Shown here: positions 1-9,015 of the stretch, piece by piece
Layout of the letters: each line of letters begins with the position of its first letter
How positions within the stretch are numbered: the first letter of the stretch is position 1
The notes under the pieces: generated by a model
Told to the model about the DNA's origin: nothing
What the model saw: only the letters and a program-made list of their open reading frames with translations
Databases searched by the model: none
Position numbers and translations under genes: made by a program
Source of the DNA: Turritopsis dohrnii
Lineage: Eukaryota > Cnidaria > Hydrozoa > Anthoathecata > Oceaniidae
Direction of reading: 5' to 3'
Length of the DNA: 64,000 nt
Assembly (NCBI GenBank): GCA_027922465.2
Contig: BQMF02000760.1
Coordinates: 1-64,000, forward strand

Positions 1-243
1 GTCATGAGGAAGATACAAAAGATCGGCCTGGTGGATCTGTTCACCTTGGTCACGTAAAAGTGAGGATAGTCGATGTGCTTAGGCTCTTGGTAGATGTATC
101 TGATATAAAGCTTGATTGAGTTAGCCACTTCAACACTTGTTTCCTAGTAACTCCCAGCAGCCTTCTGAAGCTCTTTAATGGCTTTCTTCCCTTTCCACAG
201 ATTCTCTGGTTTGTAGTAGATGTTCACGCAACGTTTCAGTCAT
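1..243 (-). pseudogene. Polinton-type retroviral-like integrase, broken N-terminal fragment
   Basis: The gene runs off the left window edge. A minus-strand ATG lies at 243-241, but the recognisable protein is scattered over several frames: YYKPENLWKGKKAIKEL, then PKHIDYPHF, then IHQADLLYLPHD. These match the N-terminal part of the rve-type integrase of Polinton/Maverick and adintovirus-like elements, where the Asp in QADLL is the first residue of the DDE triad. An in-frame TAG follows KAAGSY and at least two indels separate the pieces, so this copy is dead. Its position downstream of the small membrane genes and polymerase, all on the minus strand, supports one Polinton-like unit. The remaining catalytic residues would lie outside the window. 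Confidence 0.72.
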
Positions 244-246
244 TTC

Positions 247-360
247 TTACATACGGTAGAGCAGAAATCCAACAATACCTAGAGTTCCAGCGATCGCTAC
301 CAATTCACCAGTCTTTTGAGCTTCAGAAGGGTTATAAAAATCCGTTAATTCAGGCCTAGG
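247..360 (-). pseudogene. Out-of-frame C-terminal membrane tail of the neighbouring small gene
   Basis: An open frame without its own ATG ends with a stop at 249-247. It encodes a soluble stretch followed by a hydrophobic segment (VAIAGTLGIVGFLLYRM) that looks like a single C-terminal membrane helix. It overlaps the end of the upstream 356-658 gene at a run of five C residues, so a one-base slip there would extend that protein with this tail. Either an indel truncated the gene or the two frames are linked by frameshifting. I cannot tell which from one copy. Confidence 0.4.
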
Positions 361-658
361 GGGCTAAAGGTGAGAGACGCTGTTGTGTTGCCTCGTAGTA
401 CTCGTGCATACCTCGATCAAGATCAGAGATGTACGCAGAGGCGTTATTTTCTTGTCGAAGTCTGTTGTTGATAAAGTCAAGGCGTGTCGCGCGCTCTCGA
501 TCCCATTCCATTTGTGCTTGTCTCGTTTTTTCGGCTGCCATAGCACGTTCTTCTCGATCTGCTGCTGCTTCCTCATCACCAGAGAGAGCCCTCTCTGCGT
601 AGTTGCCAAACGTGAATAGTGCTGCACTTACTGCCCCTCCTATTAAGATGCTAACCAT
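356..658 (-). CDS. Small membrane/coiled-coil protein of the Polinton-like cluster
   Basis: A 100-residue protein, not recognised by name. It starts with a short hydrophobic segment (ILIGGAVSAALFTFG, about residues 4-18), probably a membrane anchor or signal. A strongly charged helical region rich in Glu, Arg and Ala follows (about 27-80) and could form a coiled coil. It starts 4 bases after the stop of the 663-884 gene and ends in a C-rich run that overlaps a second frame carrying a C-terminal membrane helix. Compact packing with the polymerase and integrase suggests a structural or membrane role in a Polinton/adintovirus-like element. That role is inference only. Confidence 0.5.
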   Translation of the reverse strand: MVSILIGGAVSAALFTFGNYAERALSGDEEAAADREERAMAAEKTRQAQMEWDRERATRLDFINNRLRQENNASAYISDLDRGMHEYYEATQQRLSPLAP

Positions 659-662
659 TTAT

Positions 663-884
663 CTAAACCGAAATTTTATCCTTGTACCACCCTTGCTTGA
701 GTGCGTAATCATCTGACAAAATTGCCATCTCAAGGTATAGTCCAAGCTTTCCCACATCAGCTAAATCTAGCTTTGCGGATGGAGCTCCTACACTGAAGAA
801 TTTTTTTCCAGCGTACGCGTACAAGCTGGTGTAGCCTAGTAAACGTGCCGCCTGCCACATGCTATCCATGAATTCTTTCTCCAT
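663..884 (-). CDS. Small unknown protein of the Polinton-like cluster
   Basis: A 73-residue protein starting MEKEFMDSMWQAARLLG. Its ATG (884-882) directly abuts the TAA of the upstream gene (887-885), so the two reading frames have no spacer. It is mildly hydrophobic around residues 10-30 and has no motif I recognise. The gap to the next gene is only 4 bases. Such packing is typical of virus-like elements and is the main reason to call it a gene rather than a chance frame. Confidence 0.45.
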   Translation of the reverse strand: MEKEFMDSMWQAARLLGYTSLYAYAGKKFFSVGAPSAKLDLADVGKLGLYLEMAILSDDYALKQGWYKDKISV

Positions 885-1286
885 TTATATTAAGCAAAAA
901 TGATCTTGTTTTTGTGCTTGCACCTTTGAGCCAGTGTCAGCGGAAGGCTTAGTAGAAGAGCTTTTGCGCGTTGCTCGTGTGTAGAAGTAGCAGACTAACA
1001 ACCCCACAGCTAAAACAGCTATGGCACCACCAGCTCCTCCAATCATATACGTCTTAGTAGGTACTTGTGTAGGTACTTGCGTAGGTACTTGATTAGGTAC
1101 TTGATTAGGTACTTGACTAGGTACTTCTAACATTTTCTTTTTATTATCTCTATTCTTTCGGTTCCACTCTGCTAGCTTATTCCCGCTCGCGACTCTCCCA
1201 GGGTCCTTCGATTTTACTATCTTCTTCCCGCTCGTGACTTTCCCAGGGTCCTTCGATTTTACTATCTTCTTCTCGTCTTCGCTCAT
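885..1286 (-). CDS. Membrane protein with QVPT repeats, Polinton-like cluster
   Basis: A 133-residue protein. The N terminus holds two 15-residue repeats (KKIVKSKDPGKVTSG type) encoded by a 45-bp tandem duplication. Residues about 58-75 are five short QVPx repeats, followed by one clear membrane helix (IGGAGGAIAVLAVGLLVCYFY, about 82-102) and a basic then polar tail. The gene overlaps the 1177-1851 gene by 110 bases in another frame, and its stop abuts the next start codon. The layout (soluble repeat arm, one helix, short tail) resembles a small virion or membrane protein. I do not recognise a family. Confidence 0.5.
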   Translation of the reverse strand: MSEDEKKIVKSKDPGKVTSGKKIVKSKDPGRVASGNKLAEWNRKNRDNKKKMLEVPSQVPNQVPNQVPTQVPTQVPTKTYMIGGAGGAIAVLAVGLLVCYFYTRATRKSSSTKPSADTGSKVQAQKQDHFCLI

Positions 1287-1851
1287 TTATTTGACGATCT
1301 TCAGCGATTTTTGCGTACTTAATCCAATCAAGATTGCTAAAAATGATCGCAAACAGCGCCAAAGGACCGAGAAAAGTTTTACAATTTGAGTAGATAGTAG
1401 ACCCTATCACATCCATAGGTGAAACGCCAGGTATAGATGCCGCCATATAACTCGTGATGGAATTAGTGATGAGTGGATTTCCGTTGATCTCCTTCATCAT
1501 CTTTGAAACATCTCTCACACCTACCAAATTAGATATCAGAGCGTTGAAATCAGGCGTTTCTTGTTGGAACTCGTTCCCCTCCGTGTATGTTTTGTATAGC
1601 TTTTCGATGGTCTTGTCTTGCAACTTATTCACTCTTTCAACTGTCCAAGGTTTTTTACCGCCAAGATGTTGACCACTTTGTACAGCACGTATAAGCTCTG
1701 CTCTTTTCTGCGCTTCTGCTGGAGTACCAACTACGTCTAGAGATCCATCGATATTCATGACTAGATTTATTATATGACGACACTTCCAGAAAACAAACAT
1801 CCAAAGTCCTGTCGGAACGCAGAAACAGATGAGTAGTATTACTTCGTACAT
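1177..1851 (-). CDS. Two-helix membrane protein, Polinton-like cluster
   Basis: A 224-residue protein from an ATG at 1851. It has an N-terminal hydrophobic helix (about residues 4-25) ending in a Cys/Arg pair, a long polar middle, and a second hydrophobic stretch near 160-178 (FLGPLALFAIIFSNL). The C terminus consists of two EEDSKIEGPWESHER-type repeats. These are the second reading of the same 45-bp tandem duplication that encodes repeats in the overlapping 885-1286 gene. I know no named family for it. Gene order (small membrane genes between polymerase and integrase, all minus) suggests an accessory structural gene of a Polinton/adintovirus-like element. Confidence 0.5.
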   Translation of the reverse strand: MYEVILLICFCVPTGLWMFVFWKCRHIINLVMNIDGSLDVVGTPAEAQKRAELIRAVQSGQHLGGKKPWTVERVNKLQDKTIEKLYKTYTEGNEFQQETPDFNALISNLVGVRDVSKMMKEINGNPLITNSITSYMAASIPGVSPMDVIGSTIYSNCKTFLGPLALFAIIFSNLDWIKYAKIAEDRQINERRREEDSKIEGPWESHEREEDSKIEGPWESRERE

Positions 1852-2393
1852 TTTCTTTCATGTGGCGGTGATGAGCTACATGAAACGAAAACAAAACTCC
1901 CTTAGGAGAACCCCCTAGGGTTTTTGTTGTTGATGATGATGTTGTTGTTGCGATACCCTAGAGGGTTTTTAATTCATTGTCTTCGATCTAACCGGCACTC
2001 CACCCTGGCTTCTCAAATCCACCAGCTCTGAGCTCTACCCCTAGATCTTAGACTATTTGTGTGTGACTACTTACGAGCTCCGACTACTACGCACGTAATG
2101 GCCGTTCATGTTCTGCTCGAGTGTATTACATTTAGTCACAGTTTTTCCCGACAACTTTTGGCACATTTTGTGGTGAATACCGGGAGCGGACGGCACCATC
2201 CAGTTCCAATCTAGCCGCTCCACTAGACCTTCCCTTTCCGGCAGACTCTGTCGCCTGTTCACCACAATTTCAAATTATTCCGCTCTTAAGTTTTATACCA
2301 TTCATTTACACTTCAATGTCTGCTTGTGGTGTCTCTCGGAAAAATTCGATAATTTTAGAAAACTCTATTTTAGAGAACCCTTAGGTTTTTGTA
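1852..2393. other. Intergenic spacer, no gene seen
   Basis: It contains a short palindrome-like stretch around 1898-1920 (cctTAGGagaaccccCTAgg) and a GTT/GAT-rich microsatellite near 1925-1950. No supported reading frame is present. The short frame at 2071-2265 has no family features. Confidence 0.5.
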
Positions 2394-2520
2394 CCGACAG
2401 CCACATGTGATAGTAGTTTAGCTTCATCCTAACACCTTCAAGCCCTGACATTTATATCCCGACAGCCACATGTGATAGTAGTTTAGGTTCATGCTAACAC
2501 CTTCAAGCCCTGACGTTTAT
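2394..2520. repeat. Two tandem 65-bp repeats
   Basis: Two adjacent copies start with ccgacagccacatgtgatag at 2394 and 2459 and differ at only a few positions. They lie at the 3' side of the tRNA-like SINE (read on the minus strand), so they may be a duplicated SINE tail or part of its insertion site. Confidence 0.8.
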
Positions 2521-2752
2521 GTTGAATTTCGATCGATTTGACGGTAACCTGAATGTCTCTGTGGACCAGTGAAACCTGACAGTGATTAATCACCCAGACC
2601 GAAGTCTACCCAAACCGCGATATATCCAACGCAACTGCGGGGAAGTGCGCACTCATGCAAGTTTTTCAACCAGGACATGAGAGACCGAGTGGGGATCGAA
2701 CTAGCGATCTCAAGATTACAAGTTTTACGTTGTAACCACCACACTACACATC
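2521..2752 (-). repeat. tRNA-derived SINE
   Basis: On the minus strand, 2752-2681 reads like a tRNA gene: an A-box-like TAGTGTGGTGG, a TTGTAA anticodon-loop-like stretch and a good B box AGTTCGATCCC. The stems are imperfect and a non-tRNA body continues to about 2521, so it is a Pol III SINE head rather than a working tRNA gene. It lies between the Polinton small genes and the polymerase gene, probably as a later insertion. Confidence 0.6.
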
Positions 2753-2883
2753 ACATTAATAAAACATGATTTCAGCTTATTTATGATAGCTTAAAATCAC
2801 TCAAGCGTACAATTTCACCTCATTTGCGTCATGAGATCATGAGAAAAAACTTCTCATGAATTACTCACTATTCAGCATGAATC

Positions 2884-5800
2884 TTATGAATTTATGAATC
2901 CTCGAGCACGCGTTGTGATCAAATCTGTCTGTATGATGCGTTTATCATCGTCTCTGTTCAAAGCAATCTTGTTCACTTTTTGTGTATACATTTGATGCTT
3001 CTTATTTTGAAGCACTACCATTTCTCTATATAGATTTCCTCCATCTTCTAGACACTTCTTATAATCTTCGAATGTAATGGATTTTTTAACCACACACTTT
3101 TTCATGCCTTTGCATCGCTTGTCTTCCTTTTCTAGCGTCTTGTATGCATGGAGTTTAGCTCGTAAAGCCACAAACTCCGTCATGATCTTACCACCAAGTT
3201 CGTCCTTCATCAGACCAATAACCTTCTCATTCTTTAATGTGTATAATCTGTCTTTCTCTGAATAATTACTCGTGTCAAATCTCTTTTCTACATCTTCAGC
3301 TATATCTCGATAGAAATCTTCCGTCTTGATGTGGTACACGAAGCTGTCAGTGTCCATATAGCAGAGTTGCAGCTTACTGCCATATTTCGGCTGCATGTAG
3401 TCATAGTGGAATTCATACATTAACATCTTACTCATATCAAGTATAGCCTGACCTATGTATACAGGCTTCATCATCTTGATACTTGTCTTACCCATCTCCA
3501 CACCCATCAAGTTTGCGCTAAAGCGAACTCCACTTTTAAAGTTAGGTTTCATGACGTACCCCTTATACTTCTTTTCGCTCGTAACTAACTTCATATTGCG
3601 ATGGTTCCGTATATTCTCCATCGTCTTACCAAACACGCTATTGTTCATAAGCTTGAAAAAGTCTTTTTCGAAGTCGTTCTTTGATTCTTTTCTCAGTCTT
3701 GTGTTTAAGTTTATGTAAGGCTTGAGCCAGGCAACCTGATGATACCTGATGACTCGGTGGACTTTCTTCAGAACTAAGCCATGAGTCAACGCTTGATGTA
3801 GCGCTCTTATATCTATGACATACTCATGCTTGTTGTGGAGATTTGGTACGAGTTTTTCCACCTTTGCAAGCGTCATTCTCTCAGGTAGAAATGGTAAACT
3901 ATTATGAGCATCATGTAGCCTCTTTGGATACTCGACATCCACCTCCAGCAGATAGCCATACTCATTCTTCTTAACTAACTTTGCAATACCTTCAGGTGTG
4001 AACTTCTCAACATTTTTTACCCATCTAAATCCATGTGTTGGCAAGTCTGATGCCATAGCCCAACCGTAAAGGTTGTTTGCGTCAAGGTACATTGCATATG
4101 AGGATTCCTCCTTCGGATCATATTGATCATCCATATACTTGTTGTTTGCTTTTACATAGCGATGTACAGCTTGTGTTATACCTCCTCGTATACCTCTCTC
4201 GAACATTAACAGCATGTCTATGTCTGTGAGCAGCTCTAACTCTATTCGGGTATACTTCAAGGCTGCTTTCCACGCCAAACCGGGTGCTGTGTAGAAATGG
4301 AGTGGATCCAATTGGTAGTGATGCAAGCATGTATCCCGAAACGTTTCAAACACATCTGCTAACAGTAGAACGTCCGTTGCCAAGTACACATCGTGGTAAT
4401 CTCCAAGTGTTGTCACGTCTCCTTTTGTTCTCCACACCTGTTGTGCATGTTCGTAGTCTGTGTCACTTATACCACACATGTTCAGCTTGCTGTAAAAGGC
4501 TTCTTTTGGAGGTAGCTCTCTCTCAGCAAGCTTTTCCCAACTATCCATATACTCATATGGATATACACCTTTGCGGCGCATCAACTGAAAGATGGTATCT
4601 TCCTTGTAAAACCATCGAAGATTTCTGCACTGCTCATCGCTAAGATTAGAGGACAATTTATCCAAACTTGATGCCATGAATCTACAGCTGTCAATGAATC
4701 TCAGCTCGATCTTCTTGTACACTTGTGCACCATCAGAGTTGAAAACACCAGCAAGTGGTATTGCTATTTTGACATGGAAGGATATATACTTTTCCCTATT
4801 TTCCGCGATGCATCCTATATCTTCCATGTTGTACTTTTCCCCCAGTTCTCTAATGAAGAGGTGTGCATCATAGCCACTTAAGTTGTGAAAGATGATAGGG
4901 ATATGATGTGGGATCTTGTATCTTAGGTTGCAATTGTTATGTGCGGCACCTCGATATAAACCTGTATAGTGACAGTGATCTCTGACTTTGCGATTTTGAG
5001 GATCTGAAAATGGCAGCATACATATGTGACAAGTTTCTGCATCCCAATGATCACGCTTCTGAACATCCGTCAGTTCTATCATCGATTGCTCTGGAAATGT
5101 CGCATACAACCGCTTAACTTCATCTTCCAGATGATCCACAAACTTCTTTACACAATCTTCACCTCTGTATACTTTTAGAGGATCTTGCACATCTCCATAC
5201 GCAAACTTGCTGTACGTACACCATCCTGAAGGTATATGCTTCGATAGTGTTTTTGTGTTCTTCTCTCTCCCATCTTCCTTCATAGGTACTAAAAGACTCT
5301 CGAAATCTGCATAGATAGCAAAAGGTACTCTGAACTGCATCTCTCCATTGTTATAATACAGCCATTTTTCCTTCTCTCCAGGCATCTCCACTCTAACTTG
5401 TTCATTGCCAGAGCAGTAGATATAGTGCTTGTCTCGTGACTCTACATTGTGAAAACCATTTAGACAGTTGATGCAAAAGTGTTGTGCACCATTATGATTT
5501 GTGTTTTCTTGACCCAACAACCTTGATAGATTCTTGATGGCTGTATAGTGCTTCTTCTCTCCATCACAAACCATCAACAGATTGACTTGCTTCTTTGCGC
5601 TTATGTTACGATTAGATTCTCGTGTGGTGTTGATCCTCCTCTTTGTAGACTTTTCTTCGATATATAGTACGTTCACCCCAATGTTAGGATTATTCTTCTC
5701 GAACTTTCCTATCTTGTCTATTGCTACAGGAAATTCTAAACCATCCCAGTTGTACTTATTCTCATACTTCTGTAGTTTTGAAATGCGTTCTGAATGACTA

Positions 5801-6819
5801 GTGATCTCTTCATGATGTAGTGCTGCTATTACAGCCCACTTGAAGCATTCTTCATCATCGTTTTTAGGGTTGATGATTGCCTTTTTCGACGCTATCCAGG
5901 ATGGTAGTTCGATGTATGAAGATCCTCTCATCAGCTGCAGCTTGTGAAAGTCTACGTCCAGGTGCATGATGTGATCGATGGTGAAGCCGCTTTCTGGTAA
6001 TGCAGGATGCTCTACTTGGGTTTTGATATATGCAAACATCTCATCCAATATCTCTTTCATGTCACTACCTTGGAACACTCTCATCATCAAGCTGTTAAAG
6101 ACTTTGTCTATCCTTATATATCCATATTTATCTCCTTTTGTAACATCTTCTCCTTCTAGATCATCATCTTCAAGTTGAATTAAAAGCTTCTCTCGCTTCT
6201 TCCACATGATCCATAGAGAGAGTTGTACTTTAGCAGACCCCATGTCCTCAACCTGCTCTTCCATTAACTTCTCCACATTTGCTCTCACTAGTTTGAAGTA
6301 TCCATCAACATCAGCTTTTGCTATACCAGCTATACGAAAGCTTCGGAAAGTTTTATGTAGTGCATGCTTATGCTTCATAGGTATAAAATCATCACTCATA
6401 CTTGTGTTGTTGGTGTCTTCCATCGCCTGTTCTTCAACCATACTTTTTAGCCCAAGCTTTTCCTTTGTATTGTTGTACAACTTTAAAATATCACTTTTTG
6501 CTTTAGAGAAAGCGTTCTGTATAGGTTCTTTAATTGACTTTGGTACATAACTCACAAGCCAGTCATACCATTCGTTGAGTTTAGATTTTACAACTGACCG
6601 GTTCTTCATCATCTCTTCAACCCCAAAAATATCCATGTATTCAGGCTTTGGGAGTATAGTGACTTGTCTAAGAGGTTTCCTTACTCCAGCTCTCCTAGGT
6701 GGTCTTACTGGAGCATCTAATAAATTGATGAGGTCAGCCTTCCTAAGCTTATAGTACCCTTTAAAGCCACGCTCTTTTGCTTGGGTTCTCAATTCTCGAA
6801 CTGTTTTGTTACTCAACAT
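2884..6819 (-). CDS. Polinton/adintovirus-type family B DNA polymerase
   Basis: An intact 1311-residue protein from an ATG at 6819. Order: a SAP/Rho-N-like DNA-binding fold (about 1-36); a charged N-terminal region; the conserved block MRGSSYIELPSWI and INPKNDDEECFKWA (about 310-345); a C2H2-like finger CINCLNGFH (about 450); exonuclease motif I (DFES, about 503); an HNH/endonuclease-VII-like CHIC...DHCHYTG insert (about 600); Exo II (HNLSGYD, about 645); Exo III (TDVLLLADVF); polymerase motif A (DANNLYGWA, about 916), motif B (KLMNNSVFGKTMEN, about 1060) and motif C (MDTDSF, about 1155). All catalytic acids are present. This is the DNA_pol_B_2 type used for protein-primed replication of Polintons and adintoviruses. 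It could still be functional. Confidence 0.93.
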   Translation of the reverse strand: MLSNKTVRELRTQAKERGFKGYYKLRKADLINLLDAPVRPPRRAGVRKPLRQVTILPKPEYMDIFGVEEMMKNRSVVKSKLNEWYDWLVSYVPKSIKEPIQNAFSKAKSDILKLYNNTKEKLGLKSMVEEQAMEDTNNTSMSDDFIPMKHKHALHKTFRSFRIAGIAKADVDGYFKLVRANVEKLMEEQVEDMGSAKVQLSLWIMWKKREKLLIQLEDDDLEGEDVTKGDKYGYIRIDKVFNSLMMRVFQGSDMKEILDEMFAYIKTQVEHPALPESGFTIDHIMHLDVDFHKLQLMRGSSYIELPSWIASKKAIINPKNDDEECFKWAVIAALHHEEITSHSERISKLQKYENKYNWDGLEFPVAIDKIGKFEKNNPNIGVNVLYIEEKSTKRRINTTRESNRNISAKKQVNLLMVCDGEKKHYTAIKNLSRLLGQENTNHNGAQHFCINCLNGFHNVESRDKHYIYCSGNEQVRVEMPGEKEKWLYYNNGEMQFRVPFAIYADFESLLVPMKEDGREKNTKTLSKHIPSGWCTYSKFAYGDVQDPLKVYRGEDCVKKFVDHLEDEVKRLYATFPEQSMIELTDVQKRDHWDAETCHICMLPFSDPQNRKVRDHCHYTGLYRGAAHNNCNLRYKIPHHIPIIFHNLSGYDAHLFIRELGEKYNMEDIGCIAENREKYISFHVKIAIPLAGVFNSDGAQVYKKIELRFIDSCRFMASSLDKLSSNLSDEQCRNLRWFYKEDTIFQLMRRKGVYPYEYMDSWEKLAERELPPKEAFYSKLNMCGISDTDYEHAQQVWRTKGDVTTLGDYHDVYLATDVLLLADVFETFRDTCLHHYQLDPLHFYTAPGLAWKAALKYTRIELELLTDIDMLLMFERGIRGGITQAVHRYVKANNKYMDDQYDPKEESSYAMYLDANNLYGWAMASDLPTHGFRWVKNVEKFTPEGIAKLVKKNEYGYLLEVDVEYPKRLHDAHNSLPFLPERMTLAKVEKLVPNLHNKHEYVIDIRALHQALTHGLVLKKVHRVIRYHQVAWLKPYINLNTRLRKESKNDFEKDFFKLMNNSVFGKTMENIRNHRNMKLVTSEKKYKGYVMKPNFKSGVRFSANLMGVEMGKTSIKMMKPVYIGQAILDMSKMLMYEFHYDYMQPKYGSKLQLCYMDTDSFVYHIKTEDFYRDIAEDVEKRFDTSNYSEKDRLYTLKNEKVIGLMKDELGGKIMTEFVALRAKLHAYKTLEKEDKRCKGMKKCVVKKSITFEDYKKCLEDGGNLYREMVVLQNKKHQMYTQKVNKIALNRDDDKRIIQTDLITTRARGFINS

Positions 6820-6872
6820 CCTTTATTACATACACTTTTTCAACTTGGAAATTTTTTACGAGTGGACAGAAC

Positions 6873-6896
6873 TGAGTCAGGGAATTCCCTGACTCA
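6873..6896. repeat. Perfect 24-bp palindrome upstream of the polymerase
   Basis: A perfect palindrome centred on GAATTC, with arms beginning TGAGTCAGGGAA, located 54 bases upstream of the polymerase ATG. It is flanked on both sides by a similar tttttacgag word (6855-6862 and 6907-6914). It could be an operator-like site, a cruciform, or part of a replication terminus. Confidence 0.85.
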
Positions 6897-6940
6897 TTTG
6901 ATGAATTTTTACGAGGAGGGGAATTCAACCGATGAAACTG

Positions 6941-7136
6941 CTGACGTCAATACTTTTCGACGCATGCGCAGAAGGGGTTTGATTGATGACTTCGATGATA
7001 GTGCTGACGTCAGCACTTTTCGACGTGACGTCAATACTTTTCGACGTGACGTCAATACTTTTCGACGATAATGCTGACGTCAATACTTTTCGACGATAAT
7101 GCTGACGTCAATACTTTTCGACGCATGCGCAGAAGG
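6941..7136. repeat. Six copies of a 21-bp GACGTC repeat with GCATGCGC boxes
   Basis: The unit TGACGTCAATACTTTTCGACG occurs at about 6942, 7004 (variant), 7026, 7047, 7073 and 7103. The outermost copies are each followed by CATGCGCAGAAGGG. Polinton termini often hold tandem repeats, and this block sits just outside the polymerase gene, so it may mark the element's right terminus. The partner terminus would lie left of the window, so the boundary cannot be proved here. Confidence 0.8.
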
Positions 7137-7156
7137 GCTGGGGTGCTGAGACATTT

Positions 7157-7192
7157 TGTGTGTGCGTGTGTGTGCGTGTGTGCGTGCGCGTT
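7157..7192. repeat. TG/CG-rich microsatellite
   Basis: An alternating purine-pyrimidine run (tgtgtgtgcgtgtgtgtgcg and onward), potentially Z-DNA forming, immediately outside the 21-bp repeat block. Confidence 0.85.
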
Positions 7193-7199
7193 TTTTGTC

Positions 7200-8784
7200 C
7201 TTGAACTCTCAATATACTATCTAACCCTAACACAGACACAAAAAAAACCTCATGTCACGATGGATGAAGTGACTGCTGTATTTGTTGGTTAAGATGGCAA
7301 TAGGTGGGAATTTTGTTCTTACAGTCTTTAATGATAATGGGTGGTAAACAAAGCTGCCTTGGCGTGTAGTGTAGAATTTATCTATTCTTTCATAATAAAT
7401 TTTACCTAAAAAAGAAGATTTCTATTAATAACAAGATTCGCAAAAATGCGACTTCATATTTCCCCAAAGTTGCGAAATTTTTGCCAATTATTGTGTGTAC
7501 ATTGATAACCATGAGAAAAATGTAGGATGAAACAATTACAGTATAACTACCATCCACCTGATGCACAGATAAAAATGTTGTCCTTACTAATCAGGTTGGA
7601 ATTGAATTTAATAAATGAAGATGTTCATTGTCAAATGATAAGGTTTGTTATATAATTTTTGCTGCAGAGTTAAAAAGTGAGAGGTTACTATACGGGCACT
7701 TAGCTAAAAGTTATATGACCTAAATGTGACTACTATTTCCCATTAAACAACTGCATATATATATATATATCATCAATGTGTAAAATAATTTCATCATAAC
7801 AAATGTATGATCTTTATTGTTGCAGCAGCTTTGCATCCTTTATACCGTAAACAACGTAAAACAGAACACTTGTTTTTGTAACTCAGATAAAATCTTACAA
7901 CATTATATTATCACATTTGTAAACAGGTGGTTTTACTGTACAAAAGAAAAAAAATTCTTAAACCTAATCTTAATAGCTACAGTGGAATTGTAAATAAAAT
8001 GTAAATAAAATTCTCAATAATGAAACTTCTCGTAATTCTGTTTAAACGTTCAATAGCTATATATAGTAAAATATATACTTTGGGGTAAATATCATAAGCA
8101 AATAACTAATAGTCATAAGCAATCAAAATTTTTACTAACACAAATATTACGTAGCATTTCAAATTAGGACCGAAGAGTTATTTTCAAAAAAGAGATGGGC
8201 TTAAAACGACAATTTATAAAACCAAATTCAAGTCTCAGAATAAACATCTCTGTTCAAAAAAATGTGTTCACACTCATTGTTTATTATGTGATAAAAGTGA
8301 CCTTCGTAAATCCAAAATGGAAACGAACAACAGTTTTTCGTAGTGAAAATACACATCCATAACCAAACCACTACTTAGCTGAAACCGTTTGAAAAAGTTT
8401 GTGTTCTGACTTGATTCAATTTACAGACTGTCTATCATATTGGATTGTGTTTTGATTTACGTTTGTTGTTCGTAAGAAAAGTTGTCAGTATGTATTATAT
8501 ACTACATTTTGAAAAATAAAATATGATATACAGCATCAAAACAGTATACATGACCATAGACTTCATTCATAGAAAACTATTTTTCTGTTGTTGGATTAAA
8601 CAACTATCCAAGACATCATCATGCTTTCAGTTCAGTTGAGCTACATTACATATCAGGATCATACTAAATAAATCTTCAGCCTCCTGGTTATTGAGAATGA
8701 ATTTTCACCTTTGGACTGGAATCAAAGCTTCAATGGTTTGTTGTTCCAAGCATTTAATTACCAATATCATCATCATAACACATT
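7200..8784. other. AT-rich spacer without gene
   Basis: No supported reading frame. It contains a short (TA)n run near 7757-7770. Probably host or old repeat DNA lying between the Polinton-like segment and the Gypsy insertion. Confidence 0.5.
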
Positions 8785-8789
8785 GTTAT

Positions 8790-8881
8790 TGTTGTAGAAT
8801 TAAAGAATAGCAGAATTATTATATTAGTTAGGATAAGGTTTTTGTTTGCCTAAAAGATATAATAAGAACAAATATATAACA
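8790..8881 (-). repeat. Gypsy 3' LTR (92 bp)
   Basis: Starts TGTTGTAGAAT and ends ATATATAACA; identical to 35589-35680. Unusually short for an LTR. Flanked outside by the target duplicate gttat. Confidence 0.92.
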
Positions 8882-8890
8882 CTTTCCCCT
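8882..8890 (-). other. Polypurine tract of the Gypsy element
   Basis: Read on the minus strand it is AGGGGAAAG, directly abutting the 3' LTR, as expected for the primer of plus-strand DNA synthesis. Confidence 0.75.
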
Positions 8891-8911
8891 AGTAAATAAA
8901 ATAAAGGCACT

Positions 8912-8960
8912 ACCTAAAAATAATACCTAAGATAATACCTAAGAATAATACCTAAGAATA
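8912..8960. repeat. Short tandem repeat in the Gypsy 3' untranslated region
   Basis: About four copies of a 13-14 bp unit (aataatacctaag) between the pol stop and the polypurine tract. Confidence 0.75.
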
Positions 8961-9015
8961 AAGAACAAAATGACTTCTATCGAATGTAAAATCAATATGT
9001 AACCTACTAAGTAGG

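Noticed and set aside
2683..2752. Functional tRNA gene
   Set aside because: Box A and B are present but the stems do not pair well and a SINE body follows; the same applies to 36350-36432.
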